This document shows, in pieces, positions 1 through 5,351 of a DNA stretch of 5,351 nucleotides. How positions within the stretch are numbered: position 1 is the first letter of the stretch; the number at the start of each line of letters is the position of its first letter. Position numbers and translations under genes: made by a program. The notes under the pieces were generated by a model. That model was not told where the DNA came from. It made no database searches and saw only the letters and a list, made by a program, of their open reading frames with translations. Source of the stretch: Trueperaceae bacterium (GTDB lineage Bacteria; Deinococcota; Deinococci; Deinococcales; Trueperaceae); the NCBI GenBank assembly GCA_007122815.1, contig SKSV01000075.1, positions 1 through 5,351 on the forward strand. Reading direction: 5' to 3'.

Positions 1-1
1 C

Positions 2-214
2 GACAAGGAGGACGCGCGGCGACGCGTCCTCCGCGCCACCCCGCTGGGACGCTCGGCGCTCGAGCGCTTCCACGTGCACCTCGCCGAGGCCCTCGCGCCG
101 CTCCTGAGGCAACTCGGTCACGAGCGCTTGGAGTCCTTGCTGCAGATCCTGACGCTGCTGGTGGCAGCCGAGCCCGAGCGCTCACCCAAGGCGTCTCCCC
201 CGGCCGCCGGTTGA
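2..214 (+). CDS. MarR-family transcriptional regulator, C-terminal fragment
   Basis: This is the last 70 codons of a gene whose start lies before the window; the frame is open from base 2 to a TGA at 212-214. The first residues (DKEDARRRVLRATPLGRSAL) match the wing of the MarR winged helix-turn-helix, whose family pattern is D-x-x-D-x-R-x-x-x-L-x-x-T-x-x-G. A long Leu/Ala/Glu-rich helical stretch follows (about residues 20-56), as expected for the C-terminal dimerisation helices. The last 14 residues are a Pro/Ala/Ser-rich tail. MarR proteins are cytoplasmic dimers that bind palindromic operators and usually repress nearby transport or stress genes, releasing DNA on binding small aromatic ligands or on oxidation. 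The DNA-recognition helix is outside the window, so target and ligand cannot be judged. The gene converges on the M24 peptidase gene, with a 73-bp gap. Assignment rests on the wing motif and helical tail only. Confidence 0.75.
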   Translation, partial: DKEDARRRVLRATPLGRSALERFHVHLAEALAPLLRQLGHERLESLLQILTLLVAAEPERSPKASPPAAG

Positions 215-222
215 GCGCGAAG

Positions 223-296
223 TGCACGCTCGCCAAGTGCACGCTGGGCGCAAGCTGCACGCTGGGCGCCAAGTGCACGCTGGGCGTTCAGTGCAC
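223..296. repeat. 18-bp tandem repeat across a convergent gene end
   Basis: The core TGCAC recurs at 223, 238, 256, 274 and 292, giving spacings of 15, 18, 18 and 18 bp. The consensus unit is TGCACGCTGGGCGCCAAG. The first copy has lost 3 bp, copies 2-4 are near identical, and the fifth keeps only TGCAC before becoming coding sequence. The array fills the gap between the MarR gene and the M24 peptidase gene and covers the peptidase stop codon (288-290). All spacings are multiples of 3. Adjacent copies can pair weakly (GCGCC with GGCGT, about 5 bp, loop about 12 nt), but there is no T-tract, so it is not a standard intrinsic terminator. Confidence 0.85.
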
Positions 297-1613
297 CAGG
301 TGCAGCTCCGTCTGGCGCCCCCCCAGGAAGTGGATGCGGGAGAGCGTGAACGCCACGATCTGCTCGGTCGCGCACTTCACCACCTGACCACCCCACTCGG
401 GCACCTCGACCTCGCAGTACATCTCGAACGAGTGCAGCGTGTCGTCGTTCAGGGGCAGGTCGCCGCGGCCGGGCACGCCGTCCTGCTGGTCGTACAGGCC
501 GATCATCGGCCCGGCTCCGTGGCCGTGGTAGCCGATCGGATGCGTGTACATGCGGCCGACGATGCCGGCCCCGGACATCCGCTCCAGTACGTCCGCGAGG
601 ATCTCGTTGCCGCTACGCCCCGCCACCATGCACTCTGCCAGCAGGTCTTGCTGGCGGTTGGCCACACGTAGTGCCTCCTGAAGCCCCTCTGGAGGCGACT
701 CCTCACCCAGCCGTAGCACGTAGCCGTTCTGCTGGGTGTCGGTCGCCAAGCCGAGGTAGTGCAGGCCGAAGTCGCAGTGCAGGAAGTCGCCCGGCCGGAT
801 GACCTCCTCTAGGCTCGCTCCGATGTCGCCGAGCTCGACCCCTTCACGCTGGATCGACACCGTCGGTTGGAACCAGCCGCTCAACCCCAGATCGACGGTT
901 CGCTGCCTCATCCACCAAGCGACGTCCAGGGCGGTGGTTACCCCCGGATGGATGACGCGGCTGGAGAACGCCTCCCCAATGATCCCGTGAGCGATCAGGT
1001 TGATGCCACCAGACGCCTCGATCTCACCCTGGGTGCGGCGCTCCAGCCAACCTACCGCGAGGCGCTCGGCGGACACCGTCCGCCCCGCCAGCTCCTCGCC
1101 GAGCGCGCTCATGAGCTGGTCGTGCTCGTGCTTGGAGAGCCCATCGCCGAACGCGAAGTGCTCGGCCACGTCGATCGCGATGCTGCGCGGGTCGCGCTCC
1201 TCCACGACCCCCCTTAGGCACTCCCACTGCGTCTCGCTGGCCTGCTCCGTGCGGGTCTTCGCCCACATCGGCAGGTAGTAGCCGTCCAGGCCGATACCCG
1301 CGTTGGCGATCGCCATGGCTTCGAAGTCGCCACGTTGTGGCGCATGGAAGACGAGGATCGTGCGGCGACGTGCAGACATCATCGTCGCGGGCAGCAGGCT
1401 CACCAGCACCGGGTCCTCGTTGTACTCGCGCGCCACCACGATCCACATGTCGATGCCTTCGCGCCGCATCACCTCAGGCAAGACGCTCTGAAGCCTCTCC
1501 CGCAGCCATCCGTCGCGGACCTCCGCCTGTCGCCTGAGGGGCAAGATCTTCTCGGACCAGTCCGAGGCGTGCTGACGTTCGTAGGCGAGGCGGGCGGTCG
1601 GCGTGGTTGGCAT
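288..1613 (-). CDS. M24-family metallopeptidase (Xaa-Pro peptidase-like)
   Basis: This encodes a 441-residue predicted cytoplasmic metallopeptidase with no signal peptide or membrane segment. M24 enzymes use two divalent metals (often Mn or Co) to cut N-terminal or dipeptide bonds, commonly next to proline; the substrate here is unknown. Residues 1 to about 180 form a divergent N-terminal domain with the conserved-looking stretch MWIVVAREYNEDPVL (residues 56-70). The rest is the pita-bread catalytic domain. Predicted metal ligands are Asp281 (HCDFG), Asp292 (ATDTQQ, the usual 11-residue spacing), His358 (THPIG), Glu397 (SFEMY) and Glu417 (ATEQIV). His365 sits 7 residues after His358, as does the catalytic His of PepP and methionine aminopeptidase. 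The ATG at 1611-1613 is chosen because a strong GGAAGGAG lies 5 nt upstream; an upstream GTG at 1736 would overlap the preceding gene and lacks support. It lies 74 bp downstream of a second M24 gene, probably co-transcribed. The C-terminus ends in GGRQTELHLVH. Confidence 0.9.
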   Translation of the reverse strand: MPTTPTARLAYERQHASDWSEKILPLRRQAEVRDGWLRERLQSVLPEVMRREGIDMWIVVAREYNEDPVLVSLLPATMMSARRRTILVFHAPQRGDFEAMAIANAGIGLDGYYLPMWAKTRTEQASETQWECLRGVVEERDPRSIAIDVAEHFAFGDGLSKHEHDQLMSALGEELAGRTVSAERLAVGWLERRTQGEIEASGGINLIAHGIIGEAFSSRVIHPGVTTALDVAWWMRQRTVDLGLSGWFQPTVSIQREGVELGDIGASLEEVIRPGDFLHCDFGLHYLGLATDTQQNGYVLRLGEESPPEGLQEALRVANRQQDLLAECMVAGRSGNEILADVLERMSGAGIVGRMYTHPIGYHGHGAGPMIGLYDQQDGVPGRGDLPLNDDTLHSFEMYCEVEVPEWGGQVVKCATEQIVAFTLSRIHFLGGRQTELHLVH

Positions 1614-1618
1614 CCGTG

Positions 1619-1626
1619 CTCCTTCC
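1619..1626 (-). promoter_or_regulatory. Ribosome binding site deciding the start of the 441-aa M24 peptidase
   Basis: On the minus strand GGAAGGAG is followed by CACGG and then ATG (1613), a near-ideal Shine-Dalgarno and spacing. It fixes the start at 1613 rather than at in-frame codons further upstream. Immediately 5' of it on the minus strand is a small perfect hairpin, CGGGT-ACG-ACCCG (1626-1638). A weaker one, GGCTT with AAGCC (1654-1673), lies in the same 74-bp gap. Neither has a T-tract. They could modulate translation of the second peptidase but may be chance in such GC-rich DNA. Confidence 0.7.
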
Positions 1627-1687
1627 GGGTCGTACCCGCCCGTCAGCGTACCTGGCTTGACAAGGACGAAGCCTCCACCACCCGGCG

Positions 1688-2770
1688 TCAGGAGACGACC
1701 TGCAGCTCGCGTGGCGCGCGCGTCAGCGACTCGCAACCAGCGTCGGTCACCACCACGTCGTCCTCGATCCTCACCCCCAGCTCGCCCAGCAGGTAGACGC
1801 CGGGCTCAACCGTCACCACGTGACCGGGTTCGGCGAGCTGATCGTTGCCTCCGCGCAGGTACGGCGGCTCGTGAATCTCGAGTCCCAGACCGTGTCCCAG
1901 CCGGCGCGTGAACGCCTCCGCGAATCCGGCACTCGCCAGGGAGCCGCGCGCGACGGCGTCCACGTCACCCAAGCGCACGCCCGGCCGCAAAGCGGCGAGG
2001 GCCGCAGCTTGCGCGGAGGCCACCGCGGCGTGGACCTCGCGCAGCCGCACGCTCGGCTCGCCCACCGAGAGCGTGCGCGACACGTCCGACAGGTAGCCGT
2101 CCTTGCGGCCACCGAAGTCGAGCAGCACGCCGTCGCCGCGGCGCACCACACGCTCGCCGGGCAGGTGGTGAGGGAAGGCGGCGTTCGGGCCAGACGCGAC
2201 CGTGGTGAACGTGTCATCGAGGCCCTCGGCGCGCAGCGCGCTCGCGAGTCGCGCCGCCAGCTCACGCTCGCTCGCACCCTCGAGCGACTCCCGCACGAAC
2301 GCATGGAAAGCCCTGTCGGTGGCCTCGGCCGCCGCACGCAGGGCCGCCAGCTCACGCTCGTCCTTCACCGCTCGCACGCCCCCGGTGACGCGCTCGAGCG
2401 CCGACAGCTCGGCCTCCGGTCGTGCGGTAGCCACCCCCAGGAGCTCGCTAGCCGCTACCCTCTCGCCGAACGCTATCGCCCGCGCCCCTGCTGGCAACGC
2501 CTCCAGGAGGCGCGGCAGCGGGTCCTCGTCCTCATGCCACGGCAGCGTGCGCAGCCCCTCGGGCACTCGGCTCGCCTCGAACGCAGGCAGCACCATGACC
2601 GGCTCGCCCGCTACCGGCAACACGAGCAGCGCGAGGCGCTCTGAGAGGTGCACGTGGAGCCCGGCGAGGTACACGAGGTCTCCCGAGGGGGGAACGACGG
2701 CGACGTCGACGCCAGCTCCCTCGAGGCGTCGGCGGAGGCGAGCTTGACGTTCCAGGTGAGTATCGGTCAT
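1688..2770 (-). CDS. Xaa-Pro aminopeptidase/dipeptidase (M24B family)
   Basis: This encodes a 360-residue cytoplasmic peptidase of the PepP/PepQ (prolidase) group, which releases the residue before proline or splits Xaa-Pro dipeptides with a dinuclear metal centre. Residues 1 to about 130 form a creatinase-type N-terminal domain (DVAVVPPSGDLVYLAGLHVH near residues 22-41). Residues about 138-355 are the pita-bread catalytic domain. Predicted ligands are Asp218 (LLDFG), Asp229 (LSDVSR), His293 (LGHGLGLEIHEPP), Glu322 (VTVEPGVY) and Glu336 (VRIEDD). His300 is the catalytic histidine, and AFPHHLPG (198-205) is the usual upstream substrate-binding loop. The set is complete and the length is typical. 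The ATG at 2768-2770 was chosen because the protein alignable with the family begins just after it; its Shine-Dalgarno is weak (TGGGG), and a GTG 15 nt upstream or one at 2833 are alternatives. It is first of the two tandem M24 genes and divergent from the flavin reductase gene. Confidence 0.92.
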   Translation of the reverse strand: MTDTHLERQARLRRRLEGAGVDVAVVPPSGDLVYLAGLHVHLSERLALLVLPVAGEPVMVLPAFEASRVPEGLRTLPWHEDEDPLPRLLEALPAGARAIAFGERVAASELLGVATARPEAELSALERVTGGVRAVKDERELAALRAAAEATDRAFHAFVRESLEGASERELAARLASALRAEGLDDTFTTVASGPNAAFPHHLPGERVVRRGDGVLLDFGGRKDGYLSDVSRTLSVGEPSVRLREVHAAVASAQAAALAALRPGVRLGDVDAVARGSLASAGFAEAFTRRLGHGLGLEIHEPPYLRGGNDQLAEPGHVVTVEPGVYLLGELGVRIEDDVVVTDAGCESLTRAPRELQVVS

Positions 2771-2828
2771 GGCCCCAGCATGCACCAGCGCGTCGCGGCG
2801 CGCGACCGCTCCGCGCCGTGGAGGACGG

Positions 2829-2834
2829 TACACT
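2829..2834 (+). promoter_or_regulatory. Candidate -10 element for a leaderless flavin reductase transcript
   Basis: TACACT fits the TAnnnT -10 pattern and ends 7 nt before the ATG at 2842. Transcription would then start at or very near the ATG itself. The only Shine-Dalgarno-like string, GGAGGA at 2820-2825, is 16 nt from the ATG, too far for normal use. No recognisable -35 hexamer is seen 16-18 bp upstream (CCGCTC region). The element sits in the 71-bp divergent gap shared with the M24 peptidase gene. This is pattern matching only. Confidence 0.45.
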
Positions 2835-2841
2835 TCGCGTC

Positions 2842-3462
2842 ATGGACGTCACTCGGGACCTCGAGCAGCGCACCGACTCGCCGCTGCGAGTGAGCGCTCC
2901 CCCTGAGCGGTTCTTCGGGTACTACCCGGGCACCGTGGCGGTGGTCACCAGTGCCCACGCAGGCGAGCGGAACGTCATGAGCGCCGGCTGGCACGCGGCG
3001 CTCTCGATAGATCCCCCGATGTACGGCGTCGCGCTGGGCCGGCAGCGCTACACCTACGAGCTGGTCGCAGCCTCGCGCGCGTTCGCGGTGCACTTCCTCC
3101 CCTTCGAGCGTTCCCGAGCCGTCGCCGCGGTCGGCTCGACTAGCCGCCACGACGGGGTCGACAAGTTCGCCAGGTTCGACCTGTGCGCCTCCAACGGCGC
3201 GGCCCTCGACGTGCCCATCCTGCACGACGCCTACCTCGCCTACGAGTGCCGCGTGGTTGCGCTGCACGAGACCGGCGACCACGATTGGGTGGTGGGTGAG
3301 GTGGTGGCCGTTCACCACCTCCCCGAGGCGTACGACGAGAGGTTGCTGCTGGACTGTCACCGCGTTCATGGCGCCGTCTACTACGGCCGCAACCGCTACG
3401 AGGCGCTGGGCGAGGGACGTCGAGTCGACCTGACGCCCGCCGACGTGCTGGGAGATCCGTGA
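2842..3462 (+). CDS. Flavin reductase-like domain protein (FMN-binding)
   Basis: This encodes a 206-residue soluble protein that is essentially one flavin reductase-like split-barrel domain (DIM6/NTAB type). Members bind FMN as dimers; many reduce free flavin with NAD(P)H for a partner monooxygenase, and others have unknown substrates. The expected blocks occur in order: YYPGTVAVVTSAHAGERNVM (residues 27-46), the SIDPPMYGVALG strand (55-66) with YTYELV after it, FAVHFLP (81-87), GVDKF (105-109), HDWVVGEVVAVH (147-158) and the closing YYGRNRYEALG (180-190). The ATG at 2842 is preferred because the domain starts soon after it and a -10-like element lies 7 nt upstream; a GTG at 2818 would add 8 residues without a ribosome site of its own. 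Its stop overlaps the start of the lipoprotein gene (GTGA). No monooxygenase partner is visible in the window, so the physiological role is open. Confidence 0.9.
   Translation: MDVTRDLEQRTDSPLRVSAPPERFFGYYPGTVAVVTSAHAGERNVMSAGWHAALSIDPPMYGVALGRQRYTYELVAASRAFAVHFLPFERSRAVAAVGSTSRHDGVDKFARFDLCASNGAALDVPILHDAYLAYECRVVALHETGDHDWVVGEVVAVHHLPEAYDERLLLDCHRVHGAVYYGRNRYEALGEGRRVDLTPADVLGDP
3450..3454 (+). promoter_or_regulatory. Ribosome binding site within the flavin reductase gene end
   Basis: GGGAG, followed by ATCC and the GTG start at 3459, supports that start for the lipoprotein. The GTG shares bases with the TGA stop of the flavin reductase (GTGA, 3459-3462). This arrangement usually means translational coupling in one transcript. 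Confidence 0.65.
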
Positions 3463-4559
3463 GCGCTGCGCTGGTGCGCGCCGGCGCGGCCTTCGCGGCG
3501 ATCGCGCTCGCGTTCGCGCTCGGCGCTTGCGGGGGCGACCTGCTGCCCGCGCCCGAGGGTCCGACGGGCTACTTGGTGATCAGCAACGCCGGCGGCAGCT
3601 CGCTCGAGGTGCTCGCCAAGCGCGGGCGAGCGTCAGACCTCGAGCGGCTGCACAGTGCCGGCTTGGGAGGGAACGTGCTCCCTTGCGGCGTGGTGCTGGG
3701 CCCGGACGGACGGCTGTACGTCGCGGACCGCGCGGGCGCACGCGTGCTGGCGTACGAGCCCGACGAGGTCGTCGCGGGGGGCAGGGTCTCGCCGGCAGCC
3801 ACCATCAGCTCGAGCGCTCTGGAAGGCGCCTGCGGGTTGGCGTTCGACGCCGAGGGCCGCCTGTGGGTGGCGGACCAGCGCGGCAGCACCTTCGCGAGCC
3901 CGGCCGCCAACGCTCTGCACCGGTTCGACGCGGTCGCTGGCTCGATCGGCGCCGTCGAGGTGACGCCCGCGCGCACCCTGTTGCTCGCCGACGACCCGGT
4001 CGATCTCATGCCGTCCTGGTTCGTCGCCAACCTCTACGTCGACGCCGAGGGCGCGCTCTGGTTCAGCGACGTCTGGCGCTGGACCGTGAGCCGCGTGAGC
4101 GACCCCGGCTCCTTCCCCCCAGGGGTCAGCGACGACGTGATACCCGACCTCCAGTTCGACAGCCGCGACCCGGACGACCCCTCCTCATCGCTAATGCACA
4201 ACCCCCAGGCCATGCTGCGCGACGCCGAAGGCAACCTCTACGTGGCGTCAGCCGGTCAACCCTGGGTCTTGCGCTACGACGCCGACTCGCTCAGCGGCGG
4301 CCGCGTCCCAGGCCTCGAACCCTCGGCCGTGCTGGAGCTTCCGCTCGCGCTCCAGCGTTCGGGAGACGGTCCGGTCGCACTGGCGCTGGACGACGCCGGA
4401 GCGCTCTGGGTGGCGGCCAACGCCGACCAGCGCCTGTTCCGGGTGCCGCGCCCGGGCCGCCGCGACGTCACGCCCGTGCCCTCCGTGATCACGCGCTGGG
4501 GCGACGGCGGGCTGCTGCTCGGCTCGACCGCGGTGTTCCTGGAGGCTCCCAGCCGCTGA
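3459..4559 (+). CDS. Secreted lipoprotein with NHL/SMP-30-like beta-propeller
   Basis: This encodes a 366-residue protein of unknown specific function, anchored to the outer face of a membrane. Residues 1-23 are a lipoprotein signal peptide: a short basic start, an Ala/Leu/Phe-rich core and the lipobox LGAC, with Cys24 the lipidation site. The mature part carries five diverged copies of a D-x-x-G-x-L-W/Y-V-A-D strand motif, at residues 81-90 (GPDGRLYVAD), 130-139 (DAEGRLWVAD), 195-204 (DAEGALWFSD), 255-264 (DAEGNLYVAS) and 311-320 (DDAGALWVAA). The spacing is 49-65 residues. A further strand pair near 37-54 (GYLVISNAGG) suggests a sixth blade. This pattern is typical of NHL, SMP-30 and Vgb-like propellers, which bind ligands or act as lactonases or lyases; no catalytic residue set can be assigned. 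Cys76 and Cys125 occupy the same place, just before the strand, in two consecutive blades. The start is GTG with GGGAG upstream, overlapping the flavin reductase stop. Confidence 0.85.
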   Translation: MSAALVRAGAAFAAIALAFALGACGGDLLPAPEGPTGYLVISNAGGSSLEVLAKRGRASDLERLHSAGLGGNVLPCGVVLGPDGRLYVADRAGARVLAYEPDEVVAGGRVSPAATISSSALEGACGLAFDAEGRLWVADQRGSTFASPAANALHRFDAVAGSIGAVEVTPARTLLLADDPVDLMPSWFVANLYVDAEGALWFSDVWRWTVSRVSDPGSFPPGVSDDVIPDLQFDSRDPDDPSSSLMHNPQAMLRDAEGNLYVASAGQPWVLRYDADSLSGGRVPGLEPSAVLELPLALQRSGDGPVALALDDAGALWVAANADQRLFRVPRPGRRDVTPVPSVITRWGDGGLLLGSTAVFLEAPSR

Positions 4560-4582
4560 GCGGACCGCTGCCGAGATCTTAC
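4560..4582. other. Convergent intergenic gap without recognisable terminator
   Basis: Only 23 bp separate the lipoprotein stop from the permease stop. The bases around it (CCGCTGAGCGGACCGCTG) are self-complementary in short pieces, but no stem with a reasonable loop followed by a T-run is formed on either strand. Transcripts from the two sides may therefore run into each other, or end by a factor-dependent route. Confidence 0.5.
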
Positions 4583-5351
4583 TCAGGTGTCCTTCAGGCG
4601 TCGGTCGAACACGTCTCGCAGACCGTCACCGAGGAGCGAGAAGCCCAGCACGGTGATGGTGATCGCCAGTCCCGGGTATAGGGTCACGTGTGGGGCGCTG
4701 CGGATGGCCTCTCGGCCCACCGACAGCATCCGGCCCCAGCTGATCTGCGGCGGCTGCGTGCCCAAGCCGAGGAAGGAGAGGGCGGCCTCTGCCACGATGG
4801 CCGTGCCCATCCCGAGCGTCGCCAGCACCAACGCGGGCGCCCAGGCGTTGATCAGGATGTGCTTGAAGAGCACCACGACGTGGTTCTGACCGAGCGCCCT
4901 GGCGGCCTCGACGAACTCCTCGTTCTTCACGGACAGGACGTCCGAACGCACCACACGCGCCATGGTCGGTATGCGGACGATCGCGATGGCGACCATCGCG
5001 TTGACGATGTTGGGCCCGAGAGCGGCGACGATGGCGATGGCCAGTAGGATCCCCGGCAACGCCAGCAGCACGTCCATGATCCGCATGATCACGTCGTCCA
5101 CCAGACCGCCCATGTAGCCGGAGATCGCGCCCAGGATCACCCCGAACACGAGCGAGATGCCCGTGGCGATCAACCCGACCAAGAGCGAGACCCGCGCTCC
5201 CACGATCAGGCGCGAGAAGAGGTCACGGCCGAGCTCGTCGGCCCCGAGGATGTAGCGGGTATTGAACTGGCCCTCGACCCACAAACCCTGGGGGGCCTCG
5301 TAGCGCTCCCAGATGTCCTGGCGCAGCGGGTCCATGGGCGTGATCCAGGGA
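4583..5351 (-). CDS. ABC transporter permease, DppC/OppC type (5' end outside window)
   Basis: This is one of the two inner-membrane permeases of a binding-protein-dependent importer for di-/oligopeptides, or sometimes nickel or other small solutes. The frame is open to the window edge, giving 255 visible residues; the ATG at 5333-5335 is internal, because PWITP precedes it and fits the usual P-x-x-P-x-D-P-L segment after the first membrane helix, which lies outside. Numbering from that Met, the hallmark LGADELGRDLFSRLIVGARV spans 30-49. Membrane segments lie near 48-76, 84-108, 108-128, 164-192 and 219-238. The EAA loop that contacts the ATPase is EAARALG (143-149) followed by HIL at 159-161. 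The C-terminus is LLGDGLRDVFDRRLKDT. In the EAA loop the usual Pro of the HILPN ending is Ile162 (HILIN). Partner permease, ATPases and binding protein would be upstream, beyond the edge. The substrate cannot be read from the permease alone. Confidence 0.93.
   Translation of the reverse strand, partial: PWITPMDPLRQDIWERYEAPQGLWVEGQFNTRYILGADELGRDLFSRLIVGARVSLLVGLIATGISLVFGVILGAISGYMGGLVDDVIMRIMDVLLALPGILLAIAIVAALGPNIVNAMVAIAIVRIPTMARVVRSDVLSVKNEEFVEAARALGQNHVVVLFKHILINAWAPALVLATLGMGTAIVAEAALSFLGLGTQPPQISWGRMLSVGREAIRSAPHVTLYPGLAITITVLGFSLLGDGLRDVFDRRLKDT

Noticed and set aside
223..296. Possible CRISPR array
   Set aside because: The unit is a contiguous 18-bp tandem repeat with no variable spacers and no cas genes nearby.
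292..304. Perfect palindrome TGCACCAGGTGCA
   Set aside because: Its centre is a single base, so it cannot fold as a hairpin without losing pairs; it encodes the conserved-looking LHLVH end, and is explained by coding plus the repeat core.
222..671. A plus-strand open frame starting in the 18-bp repeats and running antisense to the M24 gene
   Set aside because: Its repetitive start (VHAGR-type units) is only the tandem repeat translated, and the remainder is antisense to the conserved catalytic domain.
1657..1662. A perfect TTGACA -35 hexamer on the plus strand
   Set aside because: No -10-like hexamer follows at 16-18 bp, and there is no plus-strand gene downstream of it for over 1 kb.
1614..1736. 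An N-terminal extension of the 441-aa M24 peptidase to a GTG at 1736
   Set aside because: It would overlap the upstream peptidase by 49 bp, shows Gly/Arg-rich non-conserved sequence, and bypasses the strong GGAAGGAG ribosome site at 1619-1626.
1820..2644. A long plus-strand open frame antisense to the 360-aa M24 peptidase
   Set aside because: Arg/His/Gln-rich composition without motifs; the opposite strand encodes a peptidase with every active-site residue in place.
3527..4681. A long plus-strand open frame overlapping the lipoprotein gene and running past its end
   Set aside because: Its translation is extremely rich in Arg, Gly, Pro and Ala with no domain, the usual shadow of a GC-rich gene; the overlapping frame has a signal peptide, lipobox and propeller repeats.

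Overview
The window is a piece of a high-GC bacterial chromosome with dense, ordinary housekeeping and accessory gene content. Codon use is strongly G/C at third positions, genes are tightly packed, and GTG is used as a start. One gene has what looks like a leaderless promoter, with a -10 hexamer 7 nt before the ATG. That architecture is common in Deinococcota and Actinomycetota, and I lean weakly towards a Deinococcota-type organism. No rRNA or marker gene is present to settle this. I saw no tRNA, rRNA, CRISPR array, insertion sequence or phage gene.

Layout, left to right. (1) Positions 2-214 (+): the C-terminal end of a MarR-type transcriptional regulator, cut by the window edge. (2) Positions 215-287: a short convergent gap filled by an 18-bp tandem repeat that runs into the stop codon of the next gene. 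(3) Positions 288-1613 and 1688-2770, both (-): two tandem M24-family (pita-bread fold) metallopeptidases of different subfamilies. Each has all five predicted metal ligands and the catalytic histidine. (4) Positions 2771-2841: a 71-bp divergent promoter region. (5) Positions 2842-3462 (+): a flavin reductase-like FMN-binding protein, overlapping by GTGA with (6) 3459-4559 (+), a secreted lipoprotein predicted to fold as an NHL/SMP-30-like beta-propeller. (7) Positions 4583-5351 (-): the C-terminal part of a DppC/OppC-type ABC transporter permease, cut by the window edge and convergent with the lipoprotein gene.

How the genes may work together is inference. The two M24 peptidases would cleave dipeptides or N-terminal Xaa-Pro bonds in the cytoplasm, which fits a neighbouring peptide-type ABC importer. 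The flavin reductase and lipoprotein look translationally coupled, but no shared pathway is evident. I found no convincing new multi-gene system. The items most worth a second look are the 18-bp repeat at the peptidase stop codon, the leaderless-type promoter, and the flavin reductase/propeller-lipoprotein pair.
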